64,000 nt of DNA, from positions 558,001 through 622,000 of the forward strand of contig JADCRD010000002.1 in NCBI GenBank assembly GCA_014946745.1, in the 5' to 3' direction. Positions 9,001-18,243 of the stretch are shown in pieces. Under the pieces are notes generated by a model. The model had not been told where the DNA came from and searched no databases. It was given only the letters and a program-made list of their open reading frames with translations. A program made the position numbers and the translations under genes. How positions within the stretch are numbered: the stretch's first letter is position 1; each line of letters opens with the position of its first letter. This DNA comes from Lysobacterales bacterium. GTDB taxonomy: Bacteria; Pseudomonadota; Gammaproteobacteria; Xanthomonadales; Xanthomonadaceae.

Positions 9001-9990
9001 CATGCGCGCGGCCTCGACGGCCGCCTCGGGCGGCAGGTGGGCGCGATCCGCCACCTCGACGCAGCGCCCGCGACGCAGCTCGGAGATCGCCCAAGGCCAG
9101 GTCGCGTCGACCTCGCAGCCCTGCAGATCGGCGCGCTGCGGCTCGACGCCGGCGGCACACCATTCGCTGGTGTTGTCGGCGCGCCGCCCGCCTTCGTGCA
9201 TGAGAAACACGTAGCTGCGCTGAGCGTCGACCGACCCGCCGATCAGGGCCAGCGCCCGATTGAGCGCGGCGTCCACCTCGGCGTGGTCGACCGAGACCAG
9301 GCCACGCAGAATCTGCAGCAGCTCGCGCTCCAGTGCGTAGCGCTGCTGCAGGCGCGCCTCGGCTTCGCGCTGCTCGGTGACGTCGGTGGCGATAGACACC
9401 ACGCCCTCGGCGCGGCCGGCGGTGTCGAGCACGCGCACTTTGACCAGATCGAAGTGGCGAAGCCGGCCGTGCGCATCCTCGCGTGTCTCCTGGCCGAACA
9501 CCGGCTCGCCGCGCGCCAGGGCCTGGGCGTCGCGACCGGCCATGCGCGCACCTACCGCCGGCTCGAACGCGTCATAGAAACGCGGCAGCGCCTTCAGCGC
9601 GTCCTCGCCTTTGTCGAGCCCCTCGCACAGGCGCCGATTGGCGAAGACCAGTCGGCCGTGGGCGTCGGTCCGCCAGATCGCCGCCGGCGCATTGTCGAGG
9701 AGCTCGCGCAGGCTCTGCTGCGCAAGGCGCCCCTCTTCGAGCGCGCGTTCGAGCGCGCGACGGCTGCGGCGACGCTGATGCAGCAGCAGCCCGGCCAGCC
9801 CCAGTAGCGCCAGTCCAAGCAGCAGCTCGGCAGCACGCCAGGCCGATCGCTCCACCACAGCCGCCTGCGCCGGCAGCGCCAGTGCAGCGAGCCAAGCGAG
9901 CACAACACACCGACGCCGCACGCGCAGCGCTGGGCTGCGGTGCAAGCGGCGACCGCTGGCAAGGCTGTCGGCGCGAGGAGGCTGGCTCAT
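6013..9990 (-). CDS. Membrane-anchored PAS-GAF-PAS-PAS-PAS-GGDEF-EAL cyclic-di-GMP protein
   Basis: The 1325-aa product has N-terminal hydrophobic segments (about 27-75), a PAS domain (about 90-205), a GAF-like domain (about 225-390), three further PAS domains (about 400-760), GGDEF (about 770-930) and EAL (about 945-1190). The GGDEF motif RIGGDEF is intact, and so are EALMRW, DDFGTGYSSLSYL and the KIDRSFV region of the EAL domain, so both cyclic-di-GMP synthesis and breakdown are possible. The roughly 130-residue tail (H-R-G-W...LGRWL...LHQRF) faintly resembles a CZB zinc-sensing domain but lacks its cysteine. The ATG at 9990 avoids an implausible upstream Cys-rich extension. It lies next to the zinc locus. 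Confidence 0.9.
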   Translation of the reverse strand: MSQPPRADSLASGRRLHRSPALRVRRRCVVLAWLAALALPAQAAVVERSAWRAAELLLGLALLGLAGLLLHQRRRSRRALERALEEGRLAQQSLRELLDNAPAAIWRTDAHGRLVFANRRLCEGLDKGEDALKALPRFYDAFEPAVGARMAGRDAQALARGEPVFGQETREDAHGRLRHFDLVKVRVLDTAGRAEGVVSIATDVTEQREAEARLQQRYALERELLQILRGLVSVDHAEVDAALNRALALIGGSVDAQRSYVFLMHEGGRRADNTSEWCAAGVEPQRADLQGCEVDATWPWAISELRRGRCVEVADRAHLPPEAAVEAARMASQGLAACLLLPMLAGGELVAFVGLESTRGRSRWSEAEIGLLQVVGELLTQALLRTRAERQRQAALDELHALFNAVPDLIFVLDHDGRFLDFKGGDIGLLMLPPSEFLGRRLEEVLPPELAAQTRQSLTEVLATGGSARFDYRIPIRGQLCDFELRLVSLADGRALSISRDISVRKRFERALADSEQRFRELLEALPSIAVQGYDAELKVTFWNAGSEQLYGYPRAHALGRRLTELIIPPPFRGLVEQRAAAWFAGAEVAPPEELRLLRADGEEVVVLSSHAMQLKADGSRELFCLDIDLGPLRRAEEQLRLAASVFTHTQEGVLITDPEGRILEVNQAFVEITGYAREAVIGHTPALLKSGRHDQTLFAEMWRSLVEQGHWAGEVWNRRRNGEAYAEYLKINAVRDDSGKVLNYVGLFADITAQKSYQQHLERIAHFDSLTGLPNRVLLADRLREAMAEARRERQQVAVAYIDLDGFKAINDHHGHDIGDRFLCAVGERMRAQLREGDTVSRIGGDEFVVLLVNLPDGGPLEALLQRLQRALSEPLQLESLQLPVAASIGVSLYPQDEELEAEQLLRQADQAMYQAKHGGKGHVRYFDAALDASNRSRQQRLQRLREALAAEELVLFYQPRVDLRSGQVLGMEALMRWQHPERGLLPPDDFLPVTEGEELGIALGEWVLRRALRDLLAWQAQGLALGVSVNIAPRHLLSAGFVERLQALLAGFTQLEQGSLTLEVLESSLLDDLDRATAVIARCRELGVGCALDDFGTGYSSLSYLKNLPFSELKIDRSFVRDMLADPEDLAIIQGIVALARAFQLRLVAEGVESSEHARALLRIGCTQAQGYGIARPMPAAEVAPWLSDWRPDPDWSRIRELPAGGQGAMFVQAGHRGWLQQLDDWLGGADTATPPPARPARGLGRWLADLPPVLREGQIARQVWLDYQTLHQRFDNAVAAYASDGISAARPQREALLDSGRRFIKGLEALVDALAQSAGGST

Positions 9991-10132
9991 GGCAGAGCTT
10001 CTAGCACAGAAGCCGCAGCAGGTCCGCACGCCGCCAGCGGCGTTGCCGCCCGCAGTGACCTTCGGCCCTTACTGGTCTCGCTGCAGCGGCCAAAGTAGCG
10101 GCTTGCCCTGTTCGTCATCCTTGGAGATGCGC

Positions 10133-11803
10133 ATGTCGCCGAACTCTCGCCCGCTCGCCCTCGCCGCAGCGCTCGCCCTGGCGCTGAGCGCCTGCAGCCT
10201 CGCACCGCAGGGCGACGTCACGCCGTCCGGCGACGACGCTGGCGCCGCGCGGCGGATCGAGGCCGACCTGCGCTTCCTGGCCGACGATCTGCTGGAAGGC
10301 CGTGCCGCCGGCACTCGCGGCTATGACATCGCCGCGCACTACGTCGCCGCCGAGTACCGCCGCCTCGGGCTTGAGCCGGGCGGCGATGAGGGCAGCTATT
10401 TCCAGCGCGTGCCGCTGATCGAGGCGCAGCGCGTGCCGGGCGCGGCCGAGCTGGTGCTGGAGGGCGTCGGCGACAACGCCGGCCGCAGCGAGCGCTTCGA
10501 GTTCCAGGCCGATTTCCTGCCCGGCGTGAACTTCAACGCCAACACCCATGCGCTGGAAGCGCCGCTGGTCTTCGTCGGCCAGGGCGTGGCCGCGCCGGAG
10601 TTCGAGCACGACGATTTCCGTGGGCTCGACGTGCGCGGCAAGGTCGTGGTGGTGCTGGGCGGTGCGCCCGAGCGCTTCCCCAACGACGAGCGTGCCTACT
10701 ACAGCTCGGGCCTGGTCAAGAACGCGGGCTTTGTCGAGCGCGGCGCGGTCGGGGTCATCACCCTCGGCGACCCCGAGCGCGAGGCCAAATCGCCCTGGGC
10801 GCGCGGCGCGCGCAACTGGCTGGTGCCCGCCATGCGCCTGCGCGGACCGGACGGCAAGGCCGTCGACAGCTTCCCCGAGTTGACCGCGACCGCGGCCATG
10901 GGCGCGCATGTGGCCGAGCGACTGTTCGCCGGCGCACCGATGGCGGCCGAGGAGGTTTTCGACCGGCTGGAGCGCGGTGAGCTGGTCGGCTTCGAGCTGC
11001 CCTGGCGCGTGCGCATGGCCGGGCAGACGCGCCAGCAGGCGGTCGACAGCGTCAACGTGGTCGGCCGCCTGCCGGGCAGCGACCCGCAGCTGGCCCTCGA
11101 ACACGTGGTGCTGACCGCGCACCTCGACCATGTCGGCATCGGCGCGCCGGTCGAAGGCGACAACATCTACAACGGCGCCTTCGACAACGCCTTGGGCAGC
11201 GCCATCCTGATGGAAGCCGCGCGCCAAGCCATGGCAGCGCCACGCCCGAAGCGCTCGCAGCTGTTCATCGCGCTGACCGCCGAGGAGAAGGGCCTGCTGG
11301 GCGCCGAATACTTCGCGCGCTGGCCGACGGTGGCAAAGGAGGGCCTGATTGCCAACGTCAACATGGACATGCCGGTGATGCTCACCGACCTGCGCGACGT
11401 GATTCCGATCGGCGTGGAGAACAGCTCTCTCGCGCCGATCGTGAAGCAGGCCGCAGGCGAGCTCGGCATCGAGCTGTCAGCGGACCCGAAGCCCGAAGAG
11501 GTGGTATTCGTGCGCAGCGACCAGTACGCCTTCATCCGCCAGGGCATTCCCGCGGTCTACATGGACGGCGGCGTGGTCGCCCGCGACCCGGCGGTGGACG
11601 GCCTGGCCCAGCTCGACACCTTCCTGCGCGAGCGTTATCACCAGCCCAACGACGATGCCAAGCAGCCCATCCACTATCCCAGCGCCGCGCGTCTCGCGCG
11701 CTTGAACCAGGTGGTCGCCCAGCGCGTCGCCGACGAGGCCCAGCGCCCGCGCTGGAACGAGGGCAATTTCTTCGGGCAGCGGTTTGCGAAGAGCGGGGAT
11801 TAG
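10133..11803 (+). CDS. M28 family zinc metallopeptidase lipoprotein with PA domain
   Basis: The 556-aa product begins with a lipoprotein signal ending in LALSAC, so it is probably lipid-anchored and periplasmic or outer-membrane facing. A protease-associated insert lies around residues 130-270 (VFVGQGVAAPEF, GKVVVVLGG). The catalytic domain shows HLDHVG near residue 328, the bridging Asp in GAFDNALG, AEEKGLLG with the catalytic Glu pair, and NVNMDMP; these are co-catalytic zinc ligands of M28 aminopeptidases. The ATG at 10133 has GGAG six bases upstream, while the ATG at 10127 is too close to it. It is divergent from the cyclic-di-GMP gene and monocistronic as far as visible. Confidence 0.9.
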   Translation: MSPNSRPLALAAALALALSACSLAPQGDVTPSGDDAGAARRIEADLRFLADDLLEGRAAGTRGYDIAAHYVAAEYRRLGLEPGGDEGSYFQRVPLIEAQRVPGAAELVLEGVGDNAGRSERFEFQADFLPGVNFNANTHALEAPLVFVGQGVAAPEFEHDDFRGLDVRGKVVVVLGGAPERFPNDERAYYSSGLVKNAGFVERGAVGVITLGDPEREAKSPWARGARNWLVPAMRLRGPDGKAVDSFPELTATAAMGAHVAERLFAGAPMAAEEVFDRLERGELVGFELPWRVRMAGQTRQQAVDSVNVVGRLPGSDPQLALEHVVLTAHLDHVGIGAPVEGDNIYNGAFDNALGSAILMEAARQAMAAPRPKRSQLFIALTAEEKGLLGAEYFARWPTVAKEGLIANVNMDMPVMLTDLRDVIPIGVENSSLAPIVKQAAGELGIELSADPKPEEVVFVRSDQYAFIRQGIPAVYMDGGVVARDPAVDGLAQLDTFLRERYHQPNDDAKQPIHYPSAARLARLNQVVAQRVADEAQRPRWNEGNFFGQRFAKSGD

Positions 11804-12250
11804 GGATTCGGGATTGGGGATTCGGAGCGCGCGCGCCGCGACTTCCCGACACGGGCGCGACCCGATGCGGTCTGCCCTCTCCCCTTGAGGGAGAGGGGCG
11901 GGGGGAGAGGGGTGAAGGCTGCGACGGGTGGCCCCCCTCTCCCCAAACCCTCTCCCACGAGGGGAGAGGGGCTAAGCGCGGAGCCTGCGCTCGCTGTCCG
12001 TGCGCAAGACCCGGCCTCCACAGCGGAGAGCCCAAGGCTGACGTCCTTGGTCTCGGGCCAGAGCGCAGCCCGGAAGATCACCGCGAGCGCGCTCTACGAA
12101 TCCCGACTCCCGAATCTCCAATCCCGGCTCTCAGGCAGCGAAGCGCCCGGTGCTGACGTCCTCGGTACCCGCTCAGAGCGCAGCACTGAAGGCCGGCACA
12201 AGCGCGCTCTACCAATCCCCAATCCCCAATCCCCAATCCCGGCTCTCCTC
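11804..12250. repeat. Intergenic repeat block downstream of the peptidase and glmU genes
   Basis: This 447-bp stretch has no convincing gene and separates two convergent genes. It contains GGGATT-type short repeats at the left edge and the complementary AATCCC repeats near 12,100 and 12,210, two CCCTCTCCC/GGGAGAGGG hairpins (11875-11898 and 11932-11970), and a two-copy imperfect direct repeat of about 95 bp (12037-12132 and 12152-12246), each copy running from GCTGACGTCC to CCCGGCTCT. Similar repeats are common between genes in Xanthomonadaceae and may act as bidirectional terminators. Confidence 0.75.
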
Positions 12251-13630
12251 CTAATCCCGGCTCTTGGAAGGCCTCTTCCACTCCGCAAACGACTGCTGCC
12301 GCGCCCGCGCCACGGTGAGCTGGCCGGCGGGGGCGTTGCGGGTGAGCGTGCTGCCGGCGCCGAGGGTGGCGCCGGCGCCGACGGTGACCGGGGCGACCAG
12401 CGCGGAATTGCTGCCGATGAAGGCGCCGTCCTCGATGGTGGTGCGGTGCTTGTTCGCACCGTCGTAGTTGCAGGTGATGGTGCCGGCGCCGATGTTCACC
12501 TTCGCACCGATCACGGCATCACCGAGGTAGCTCAGGTGGTTGGCCTTGCTGCCTTCGCCGAGCGTGGCGTTTTTGGTCTCGACGAAGTTGCCGATGTGCA
12601 CGCCGGCGGCGAGCCGGGTGCCGGGACGCAGGCGGGCGAAGGGGCCGATCGTGCAGGGGCCGTCGGTGACGACGCCATCGAGTTCGCAGTGGCCCTGGAT
12701 CACGGTGCCTGCGGCCAGCGTCGAATTGCGGATGCGGCAGAACGGGCCGATCTGCACATCGTCGCCGAGTGTGATGTCGCCTTCGAGCACGACGTCGATG
12801 TCGATCTCGACGTCCATGCCGGCCTGCACGCGGCCGCGCACGTCGATGCGTGAGGGATCAGCAAGGCGCACGCCGGCCTGCAGCAGGGCGCGCGCCTCGC
12901 GCTGGCGGTACAGGGCTTCAAGCTCGCTGAGCTGCAGCGGGTCGTTGGCGCCGAAGCTCTCGCTGGCGTCCATCACTTCGACGCAGGCGGCGCGGTCGCC
13001 GTCGCGGGCGGCCAGCGCGAAGATGTCGGTGAGGTAGTACTCGCCCTGGGCGTTGTCGGCGCGGATCTCGGCCAGCCAGCGGCGCAGACGCGGGATCTCG
13101 CAGGCGATCAGGCCGGTGTTGATCCAGCGCACCGCGCGCTGGGCTTCGCTGGCGTCCTTGTGCTCGACGATGGCCTCGACGCGACCCTCGGCATCCAGGA
13201 TCAAGCGGCCGTAACCGGTCGGGTCGTCGAGCCGGGCGCCGAGCACCGCCAGTGCCGTGGGCGCGGCCAGCAGCGCGCGCAGGGTCGCGCTGCGGATCAG
13301 CGGTACATCGCCATACAACACGAGCACACGGCCCTCCGCCGGCAGCACCGGCAGGGCCTGCTGCACGGCATGGCCGGTGCCGCGGCGCTCGGTCTGCTCC
13401 ACCCAGGACAGGTCAGCCTGCCCGCTGAAGGCCGCGCGGACCTGCTCACCGGCGTGGCCGTAGACGATGTGGATGCGTTCGGGCGCGAGCGTGCGCGCGG
13501 CGGCGATCACATGCGCCAGCATCGGCTGGCCGGCGACCGGCATCAGTACCTTCGGCCGCTTCGAGCGCATGCGCTTGCCCTCGCCCGCGGCGAGGATGAG
13601 GACGTGAAGTTCGGGGGCGGCGACGGTCAT
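12251..13630 (-). CDS. glmU: Bifunctional UDP-GlcNAc pyrophosphorylase / GlcN-1-P acetyltransferase
   Basis: The 459-aa length fits GlmU. The N-terminal uridyltransferase has [13 protein letters not shown] with KRPKVL near residues 10-28 and the DVPLIR metal-site region. The C-terminal left-handed beta-helix (from about 250) has hexapeptide repeats and the acetyltransferase active-site stretch [14 protein letters not shown] followed by the KHRTTI segment. GlmU makes UDP-GlcNAc in the cytoplasm for peptidoglycan and lipopolysaccharide. In many bacteria it sits near atp or glmS genes; here it is alone. Start [16 protein letters not shown] is the natural beginning of the first strand. Confidence 0.97.
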   Translation of the reverse strand: MTVAAPELHVLILAAGEGKRMRSKRPKVLMPVAGQPMLAHVIAAARTLAPERIHIVYGHAGEQVRAAFSGQADLSWVEQTERRGTGHAVQQALPVLPAEGRVLVLYGDVPLIRSATLRALLAAPTALAVLGARLDDPTGYGRLILDAEGRVEAIVEHKDASEAQRAVRWINTGLIACEIPRLRRWLAEIRADNAQGEYYLTDIFALAARDGDRAACVEVMDASESFGANDPLQLSELEALYRQREARALLQAGVRLADPSRIDVRGRVQAGMDVEIDIDVVLEGDITLGDDVQIGPFCRIRNSTLAAGTVIQGHCELDGVVTDGPCTIGPFARLRPGTRLAAGVHIGNFVETKNATLGEGSKANHLSYLGDAVIGAKVNIGAGTITCNYDGANKHRTTIEDGAFIGSNSALVAPVTVGAGATLGAGSTLTRNAPAGQLTVARARQQSFAEWKRPSKSRD

Positions 13631-13733
13631 GGGCGGTACACGGCGTGAGCGAGGTCACACATCATCGCGGCTGCCCGCCAGGACTGCCAAGCGCAGGGCG
13701 AGAACTCTTATGCCTGCGCAGGCGCGCCAGCGC

Positions 13734-14888
13734 TCACAGCAGGCCGAGCGCGCGCTGCCGACCCGTGGTGCTGGCAGCGCCTGGCTGCAGGGGCAGGTCG
13801 ACGTCGATGGCGCTGCCCTCGGGCTCGCGGCGACGACGCAGCCCGAAGCCTTCGCCGTACAGGCGGCGGATGCGCTCGGCGGCGTTGGCGAGTCCGATGT
13901 CGCTCTCGGGCTCGGCGCTGCAGGCCGACTGGTCGACCACGGTGAGGCGCAGCTTGCCCTCGACCTCACGGGCGATCAGCTTGACCGCGACCAGGGTCTG
14001 CTCGGGCTCGTCGCTGCGCCGCAGGGCGGCATCCAGCAGCGGCTGCAGCAGCAGACGCGGGACCCGCATCGCGCGCAGCGCCTCGGGCACATCGATCTGC
14101 ACGAACAGTCGCTCGGCGAAGCGCAGCCGCATGATGTCGAGGTAGAGGTCGAGCACGCGCAGCTCTTCGGCCAGCGTGGCCTCGTGCTCGCGGGCCGGCG
14201 CGAAGGCGTGCTTCATCAGCGCCGAGAGCCGGCGGATCATCTCCTCCGCGGCAGAGGGACGGCTGTAGATCAGCTCGCTGACAGCGTTGAGCGTGGTGAA
14301 CAAGAAGTGCGGCTCCAGCTGCCGACGCAGGGCTTCGAGCTGAGCCTCGGTCAAGCTGGCGCGCAGGCGCTCGGCTTCCAGCTCACGATTGCGGGCGGCC
14401 CGATAGCGGTCGATCTGATGGGTGATGGCGATCACCAGCGCGTACACGATCAGCTGGTTCGGCAGAGCCAGCAGCACGCGCTGCAGATCAGGCAGGTAAC
14501 TCTGGTCCGAAAAGCCGGGCAGGGCGACCAGCAGGGTGCGCAGCAGAGCGGCCAAGGCGGTGTGCGCGGCACCCACCGCGAACGCAAAACCCACATGCAG
14601 GCCGAGGTGCTTGAGCCAATCACGCCCATGGACCGGAAAGCGCCGCGCCAGCATCACCATCAGCGGCACCAGCAGGGCGGCGGCCCAGGCCCCGGACATC
14701 TCCTCGAACAGCACGCGCAGCAGGTCGGCTGAGCGCCCGCCGGTGATCCGGCTCAGATAGCGGTCGGTAAAGGTCAACAGGCCCAGCGCCGTGCTCAGCA
14801 GCAGCAGCCCCCAGCCCAGACGCTGCCGACGCACACGGCTGCGTTCGGGCTCACTGCTGGGGGGTCGGGTGCGCGGCTGGGGTGACAT
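13734..14888 (-). CDS. LytS/AlgZ-type sensor histidine kinase with degenerate catalytic motifs
   Basis: The protein (384 aa from ATG 14888; a GTG at 14945 would add 19 residues) has several N-terminal membrane helices, then a His_kinase domain with RRQLEPHFLFTTLNAVSEL. The usual PHFLFNTLN has Thr in place of Asn. The ATPase part reads LLQPLLDAALRR where an N-box PLVENAIKH is expected, and the DxGxG element is replaced by DQSACSAEP, although IGLANAAERIRRLYGE is retained. ATP binding is therefore doubtful. No LytTR response regulator is adjacent. It may be a pseudokinase or a decaying gene. Confidence 0.8.
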   Translation of the reverse strand: MSPQPRTRPPSSEPERSRVRRQRLGWGLLLLSTALGLLTFTDRYLSRITGGRSADLLRVLFEEMSGAWAAALLVPLMVMLARRFPVHGRDWLKHLGLHVGFAFAVGAAHTALAALLRTLLVALPGFSDQSYLPDLQRVLLALPNQLIVYALVIAITHQIDRYRAARNRELEAERLRASLTEAQLEALRRQLEPHFLFTTLNAVSELIYSRPSAAEEMIRRLSALMKHAFAPAREHEATLAEELRVLDLYLDIMRLRFAERLFVQIDVPEALRAMRVPRLLLQPLLDAALRRSDEPEQTLVAVKLIAREVEGKLRLTVVDQSACSAEPESDIGLANAAERIRRLYGEGFGLRRRREPEGSAIDVDLPLQPGAASTTGRQRALGLL

Positions 14889-15068
14889 CGGCTGGGAGGG
14901 AACCTGCGGGCCCCGCAGCCTACCGGCTGGGCGATACCGCGTCACCCGCCGCCAGCCCGCGCCGGACTGCGCTTCCGCGTCTGCGGGGCCGCCGCTATAC
15001 TCCCGCGGTTTCCGCGCCGTCCCATGCGCCGGCCGCGCCGCCGTCTACAGACAACCGCAGGTGATCCC

Positions 15069-15584
15069 GTGGTCAATCACGATCTCGTCTTCCTGAAGCG
15101 CTTCTCCATGATCATCGCCGCCCTCGCGGTGCTGACGGTCGTGCTGATCCTGGGCGCACGTGCGATGTACCTCAGCGCACCCAAGGAGCCCAACACCCTG
15201 GCCGAGCAGCGCACGCTCGAGCGGCTGCAGCCGATCGGCGCGGTGTATGCCGGCGAGACCGGCGCCGCCGCGATGGCCGCCGCGGCCGAGGCCGCCGCCA
15301 AGGCGGCCGCTTCGATGGTGGCCTACGAGGGCAGCCTCGACGGTGAGTTCATCTACAACCAGCTGTGCGGGGCCTGCCACACCTCGGGCGCTGCCGGCGC
15401 TCCGAAGATGGAGCAGGCCGCATGGGCGAACCGCCTCCCGCAAGGCGTCGATATCCTGATCAAGCACGCCATCGAGGGCTACCAGGGCTCCGCTGGCATC
15501 ATGCCGGCGCGCGGCGGCAACCCCGCGCTCAGCGACGCCCAGGTCGAGGCCTCGGTGCGCTGGATGATCGACAACCTGAAGTAA
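15069..15584 (+). CDS. Membrane-anchored cytochrome c5-type protein
   Basis: The product is 171 aa from the GTG at 15069, which has AGGTGA just upstream. A single N-terminal helix (MIIAALAVLTVVLILGA) anchors it in the inner membrane. An Ala-rich linker leads to a mono-heme domain with the CGACH binding motif and a distal Met in IMPARGG. The arrangement is that of cytochrome c5-like electron carriers in the periplasm of Xanthomonadales. A longer start at 15024 would add an Arg-rich extension and is less likely. The next gene on the same strand begins 79 bp after the stop. Confidence 0.87.
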   Translation: MVNHDLVFLKRFSMIIAALAVLTVVLILGARAMYLSAPKEPNTLAEQRTLERLQPIGAVYAGETGAAAMAAAAEAAAKAAASMVAYEGSLDGEFIYNQLCGACHTSGAAGAPKMEQAAWANRLPQGVDILIKHAIEGYQGSAGIMPARGGNPALSDAQVEASVRWMIDNLK

Positions 15585-15663
15585 TTCCGCGCCGGCCTTG
15601 CCGCTCGCTCCCACGACGCCGCCCCCGAGGCGGCGTCGTCGTCTCTGCAGGAACCCGCCCCCG

Positions 15664-17496
15664 ATGAACCTGCCCCGCCTGTCCCCTCTCGTTCTGCTGC
15701 TGGCCCTGCCCCTGCTTCCGGCCTGCTCGCCGCCGCCGGACAGCGCGCAGGTACCCACCTCTCCGCGCCATATCGGCGAGCTGCAGGGCAGCGGCGAGCG
15801 CAGCCCCTTCGAAGGGCAGCGCCTGCGCATCCAGGGCGTGGTCACAGGGAATTTCAGCGGCGGCCTGGGTGGGTTCTTCCTGCAGGATGCCGTGGGTGAA
15901 GACGACGGCGACCCCGCCACCTCCGACGGCATCTTCGTGCAGTGGCCGCGCGAGTCCGAGCCGCGGGTGCGCCGCGGTGATCGGGTGCGGGTCAATGCGG
16001 TGGTCAGCGAGTTGGGCCCTGAGGGCGCGACCATGACCACCTTGACCGGGGCCCGGGTCGAAGTGCTGGGTCGCGGCGCCGCCGCGGCGGTGGTCATCCG
16101 TGAAGCGCCGGCGCGCGCCCAGGATCACGAGCGCCATGAAGGCATGTGGCTGCGCGTCGAAGCGCCGCTGACGGTCAGCGGCAACGACGGCCTGCTGCGC
16201 TTTGGCGAGCTCACGGTCAGCTTCGGCGAGCGCCTGCGTCAGGTGACCGATGTGTTCCCGCCGGGGGCCGAGGCACGGGGCTTCGGTGAGGAACAGGATC
16301 GCCGCAGTCTGATCCTCGACGACGGCCGCCGCGGCGAGTATCCGGAGCGGCTGTGGTTCCTGCCCACCCCGCTGACATCTGCCGCGCCGCTGCGCGCAGG
16401 CAGCACCCTGGAGGGCGCCGAAGGCCTGCTGGAGCAGCGCGGCGATCGCTGGGCGCTGCAGCTGCGCCGTGACCTGGTGATCGCGTCGCAGGCGCCGCGC
16501 CCGCCGCAGCCGGCGCTGCAGGACGGCCTGCGCGTGGCCAGCTTCAACCTTGAGAACTTTTTCAACGGCAACGGCAGAGGCGCGGGCTTTCCCACGCCGC
16601 GCGGCGCCGCCAGCGCCGAGGATCTGAAGCGTCAGCGCGCCAAGCTGGTGCAGGTGCTGCTGGGCGCGCGCGCCGACGTGGCTGGCCTGGTCGAAGTCGA
16701 GAACGACGGGTATGGCGCGCGCAGCGCTCTGGCCGAGCTGGTGGATGCCCTGAATGCCGCGATCGCCGAGGCCGAGGGTGAGCCCGCCGCCGGCGACTAC
16801 CGGTTCGTGAGCACGCCAGAAGCCCTCGGCGATGACCAGATCCGGGTGGCACTGATCTACCGCGCTCGCGCGGTCGAGCCGGTCGGCGCGCCTGCTGCGC
16901 TCTACAGCGGTGCCTTCGAGCACGGCAGCCGCGTGCCGCTGCTGCAGACGTTCAAGCCGCTGGCCGGCGGCGCTCCGTTTTCGGTGGTGGTGAACCACTG
17001 GAAATCGAAGGGCGGCTGCGAGAACGCCCAAGGCGGCGACCGCGACCAGGGCGACGGCCAGGCCTGCTGGAATGCCGCGCGCGTGGCCGCTGCCCGCGAG
17101 CTGCTGGAGTGGCTGGACACCGACCCCAGCGCCGGTGCCGACGGCGGACGCCGGCTGATCGTCGGCGACCTCAACGCCTACAGCCAGGAAGACCCGGTGC
17201 GCCTGCTGCGCAACGCCGGCTATCGCGATGCTTTGGAGCTTGCCGGACGCAGCGGCCAGTTCAGCTACAACTTCCGCGGCTATGTGGGCAGCCTCGACCA
17301 CGCCCTGGCCAGCCCGGCCCTGGCCAGCGACGTCCGCGATGCCGCGATCTGGGCGATCAATGCCGACGAGAGTGAGGCCTTCAAGTACCGCAGCCACGCC
17401 CGCGAACCGGACGCGTACAGCGCCGAGCCCTGGGCCAGTTCGGACCATGACCCGCTGATCCTGGTGCTGCGCCAGCCGCGTGCCGATGCGGGCTGA
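15664..17496 (+). CDS. ExeM/NucH-type extracellular nuclease lipoprotein
   Basis: The 610-aa product starts with a lipoprotein signal peptide (LLALPLLPAC). Residues about 45-290 hold OB-fold-like segments (GQRLRIQGVVTGNFSG). The C-terminal half is an endonuclease/exonuclease/phosphatase domain: LRVASFNLENFF, VDVAGLVEVEND-type catalytic Glu, VVNHWKSKG, IVGDLNAYSQEDP, and ASSDHDPLIL with the catalytic His. These are the Mg2+ and phosphate-contact residues of DNase I-like nucleases. Relatives such as ExeM and NucH are secreted and degrade extracellular DNA. ATG 15664 is chosen because the signal peptide follows immediately. Confidence 0.9.
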   Translation: MNLPRLSPLVLLLALPLLPACSPPPDSAQVPTSPRHIGELQGSGERSPFEGQRLRIQGVVTGNFSGGLGGFFLQDAVGEDDGDPATSDGIFVQWPRESEPRVRRGDRVRVNAVVSELGPEGATMTTLTGARVEVLGRGAAAAVVIREAPARAQDHERHEGMWLRVEAPLTVSGNDGLLRFGELTVSFGERLRQVTDVFPPGAEARGFGEEQDRRSLILDDGRRGEYPERLWFLPTPLTSAAPLRAGSTLEGAEGLLEQRGDRWALQLRRDLVIASQAPRPPQPALQDGLRVASFNLENFFNGNGRGAGFPTPRGAASAEDLKRQRAKLVQVLLGARADVAGLVEVENDGYGARSALAELVDALNAAIAEAEGEPAAGDYRFVSTPEALGDDQIRVALIYRARAVEPVGAPAALYSGAFEHGSRVPLLQTFKPLAGGAPFSVVVNHWKSKGGCENAQGGDRDQGDGQACWNAARVAAARELLEWLDTDPSAGADGGRRLIVGDLNAYSQEDPVRLLRNAGYRDALELAGRSGQFSYNFRGYVGSLDHALASPALASDVRDAAIWAINADESEAFKYRSHAREPDAYSAEPWASSDHDPLILVLRQPRADAG

Positions 17497-17562
17497 GCGT
17501 AGAATCCGGGCGCTGCAGCCGCTCAGGCAGGCGCCCCGATCCCCTTCTCTGGTGACTCGCCG

Positions 17563-18243
17563 ATGACCGCAGTGACTGCCCCCGCCCAGTTCCCGGACAG
17601 CACCGCCGAACTCCTCCTGCCCGGCCCAGCCGGCGCGCTGGAGCTCGTCACTGACCTGCCCGAGCCCGAGTTGGCCCGGGCTGGCACGGCCATCCTCTGC
17701 CACCCGCATCCGCTGCACAGCGGGACCATGCACAACAAGGTCGTGACCATGGCCGAGCGCAGCCTGCGCGAGCTGGGCCTGCGCACCGTGCGCTTCAACT
17801 TCCGCGGCGTCGGCGCCTCCGAAGGCGTCTACGACGACGGCCGCGGCGAAACGCTCGACCTGCTGGCGGTGGCCGAGTGGGTGCAGAAGGTGCGCCCGAA
17901 AGACGCACTCTGGCTGTGCGGCTTTTCTTTCGGCAGCTACGTGGCCCTGCTCGGCGCTCGCCACCTGCCCGTGAAGCAGATGATCTCGATCGCACCACCG
18001 GCCGGGCGCTGGGATTTCTCGGCCGTGCTGCCGCCGACCTGCCCTTGGCTGGTGGTGCAGGGCGAGGAAGACGATGTGGTCGAGCCGCAGGCCGTGTACG
18101 ACTGGGTCGAGAGCCTGCCCGAGAAGCCGAGCCTGGTGCGCATGCCTGACACCGGTCACTTCTTCCACCGCCGCCTGATGGACTTGAGAGGCGCGATCAA
18201 GAACGGCGTGCGCGCCCAGCTGCCGCCGCTGCTGAATCCGTGA
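17563..18243 (+). CDS. Alpha/beta hydrolase
   Basis: This 226-aa cytoplasmic hydrolase has CHPHPLHSGTMHNKVV, the oxyanion region RFNFRGVGASEG, nucleophile elbow GFSFGS (Ser), an acidic residue in QGEEDDVV, and the catalytic His in DTGHFFH. The pattern matches small carboxylesterase-like proteins of the COG2945 type, whose substrate is unknown. Its stop overlaps the GTG start of zapE (GTGA), giving a three-gene operon with zapE and a membrane protein. Confidence 0.88.
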   Translation: MTAVTAPAQFPDSTAELLLPGPAGALELVTDLPEPELARAGTAILCHPHPLHSGTMHNKVVTMAERSLRELGLRTVRFNFRGVGASEGVYDDGRGETLDLLAVAEWVQKVRPKDALWLCGFSFGSYVALLGARHLPVKQMISIAPPAGRWDFSAVLPPTCPWLVVQGEEDDVVEPQAVYDWVESLPEKPSLVRMPDTGHFFHRRLMDLRGAIKNGVRAQLPPLLNP

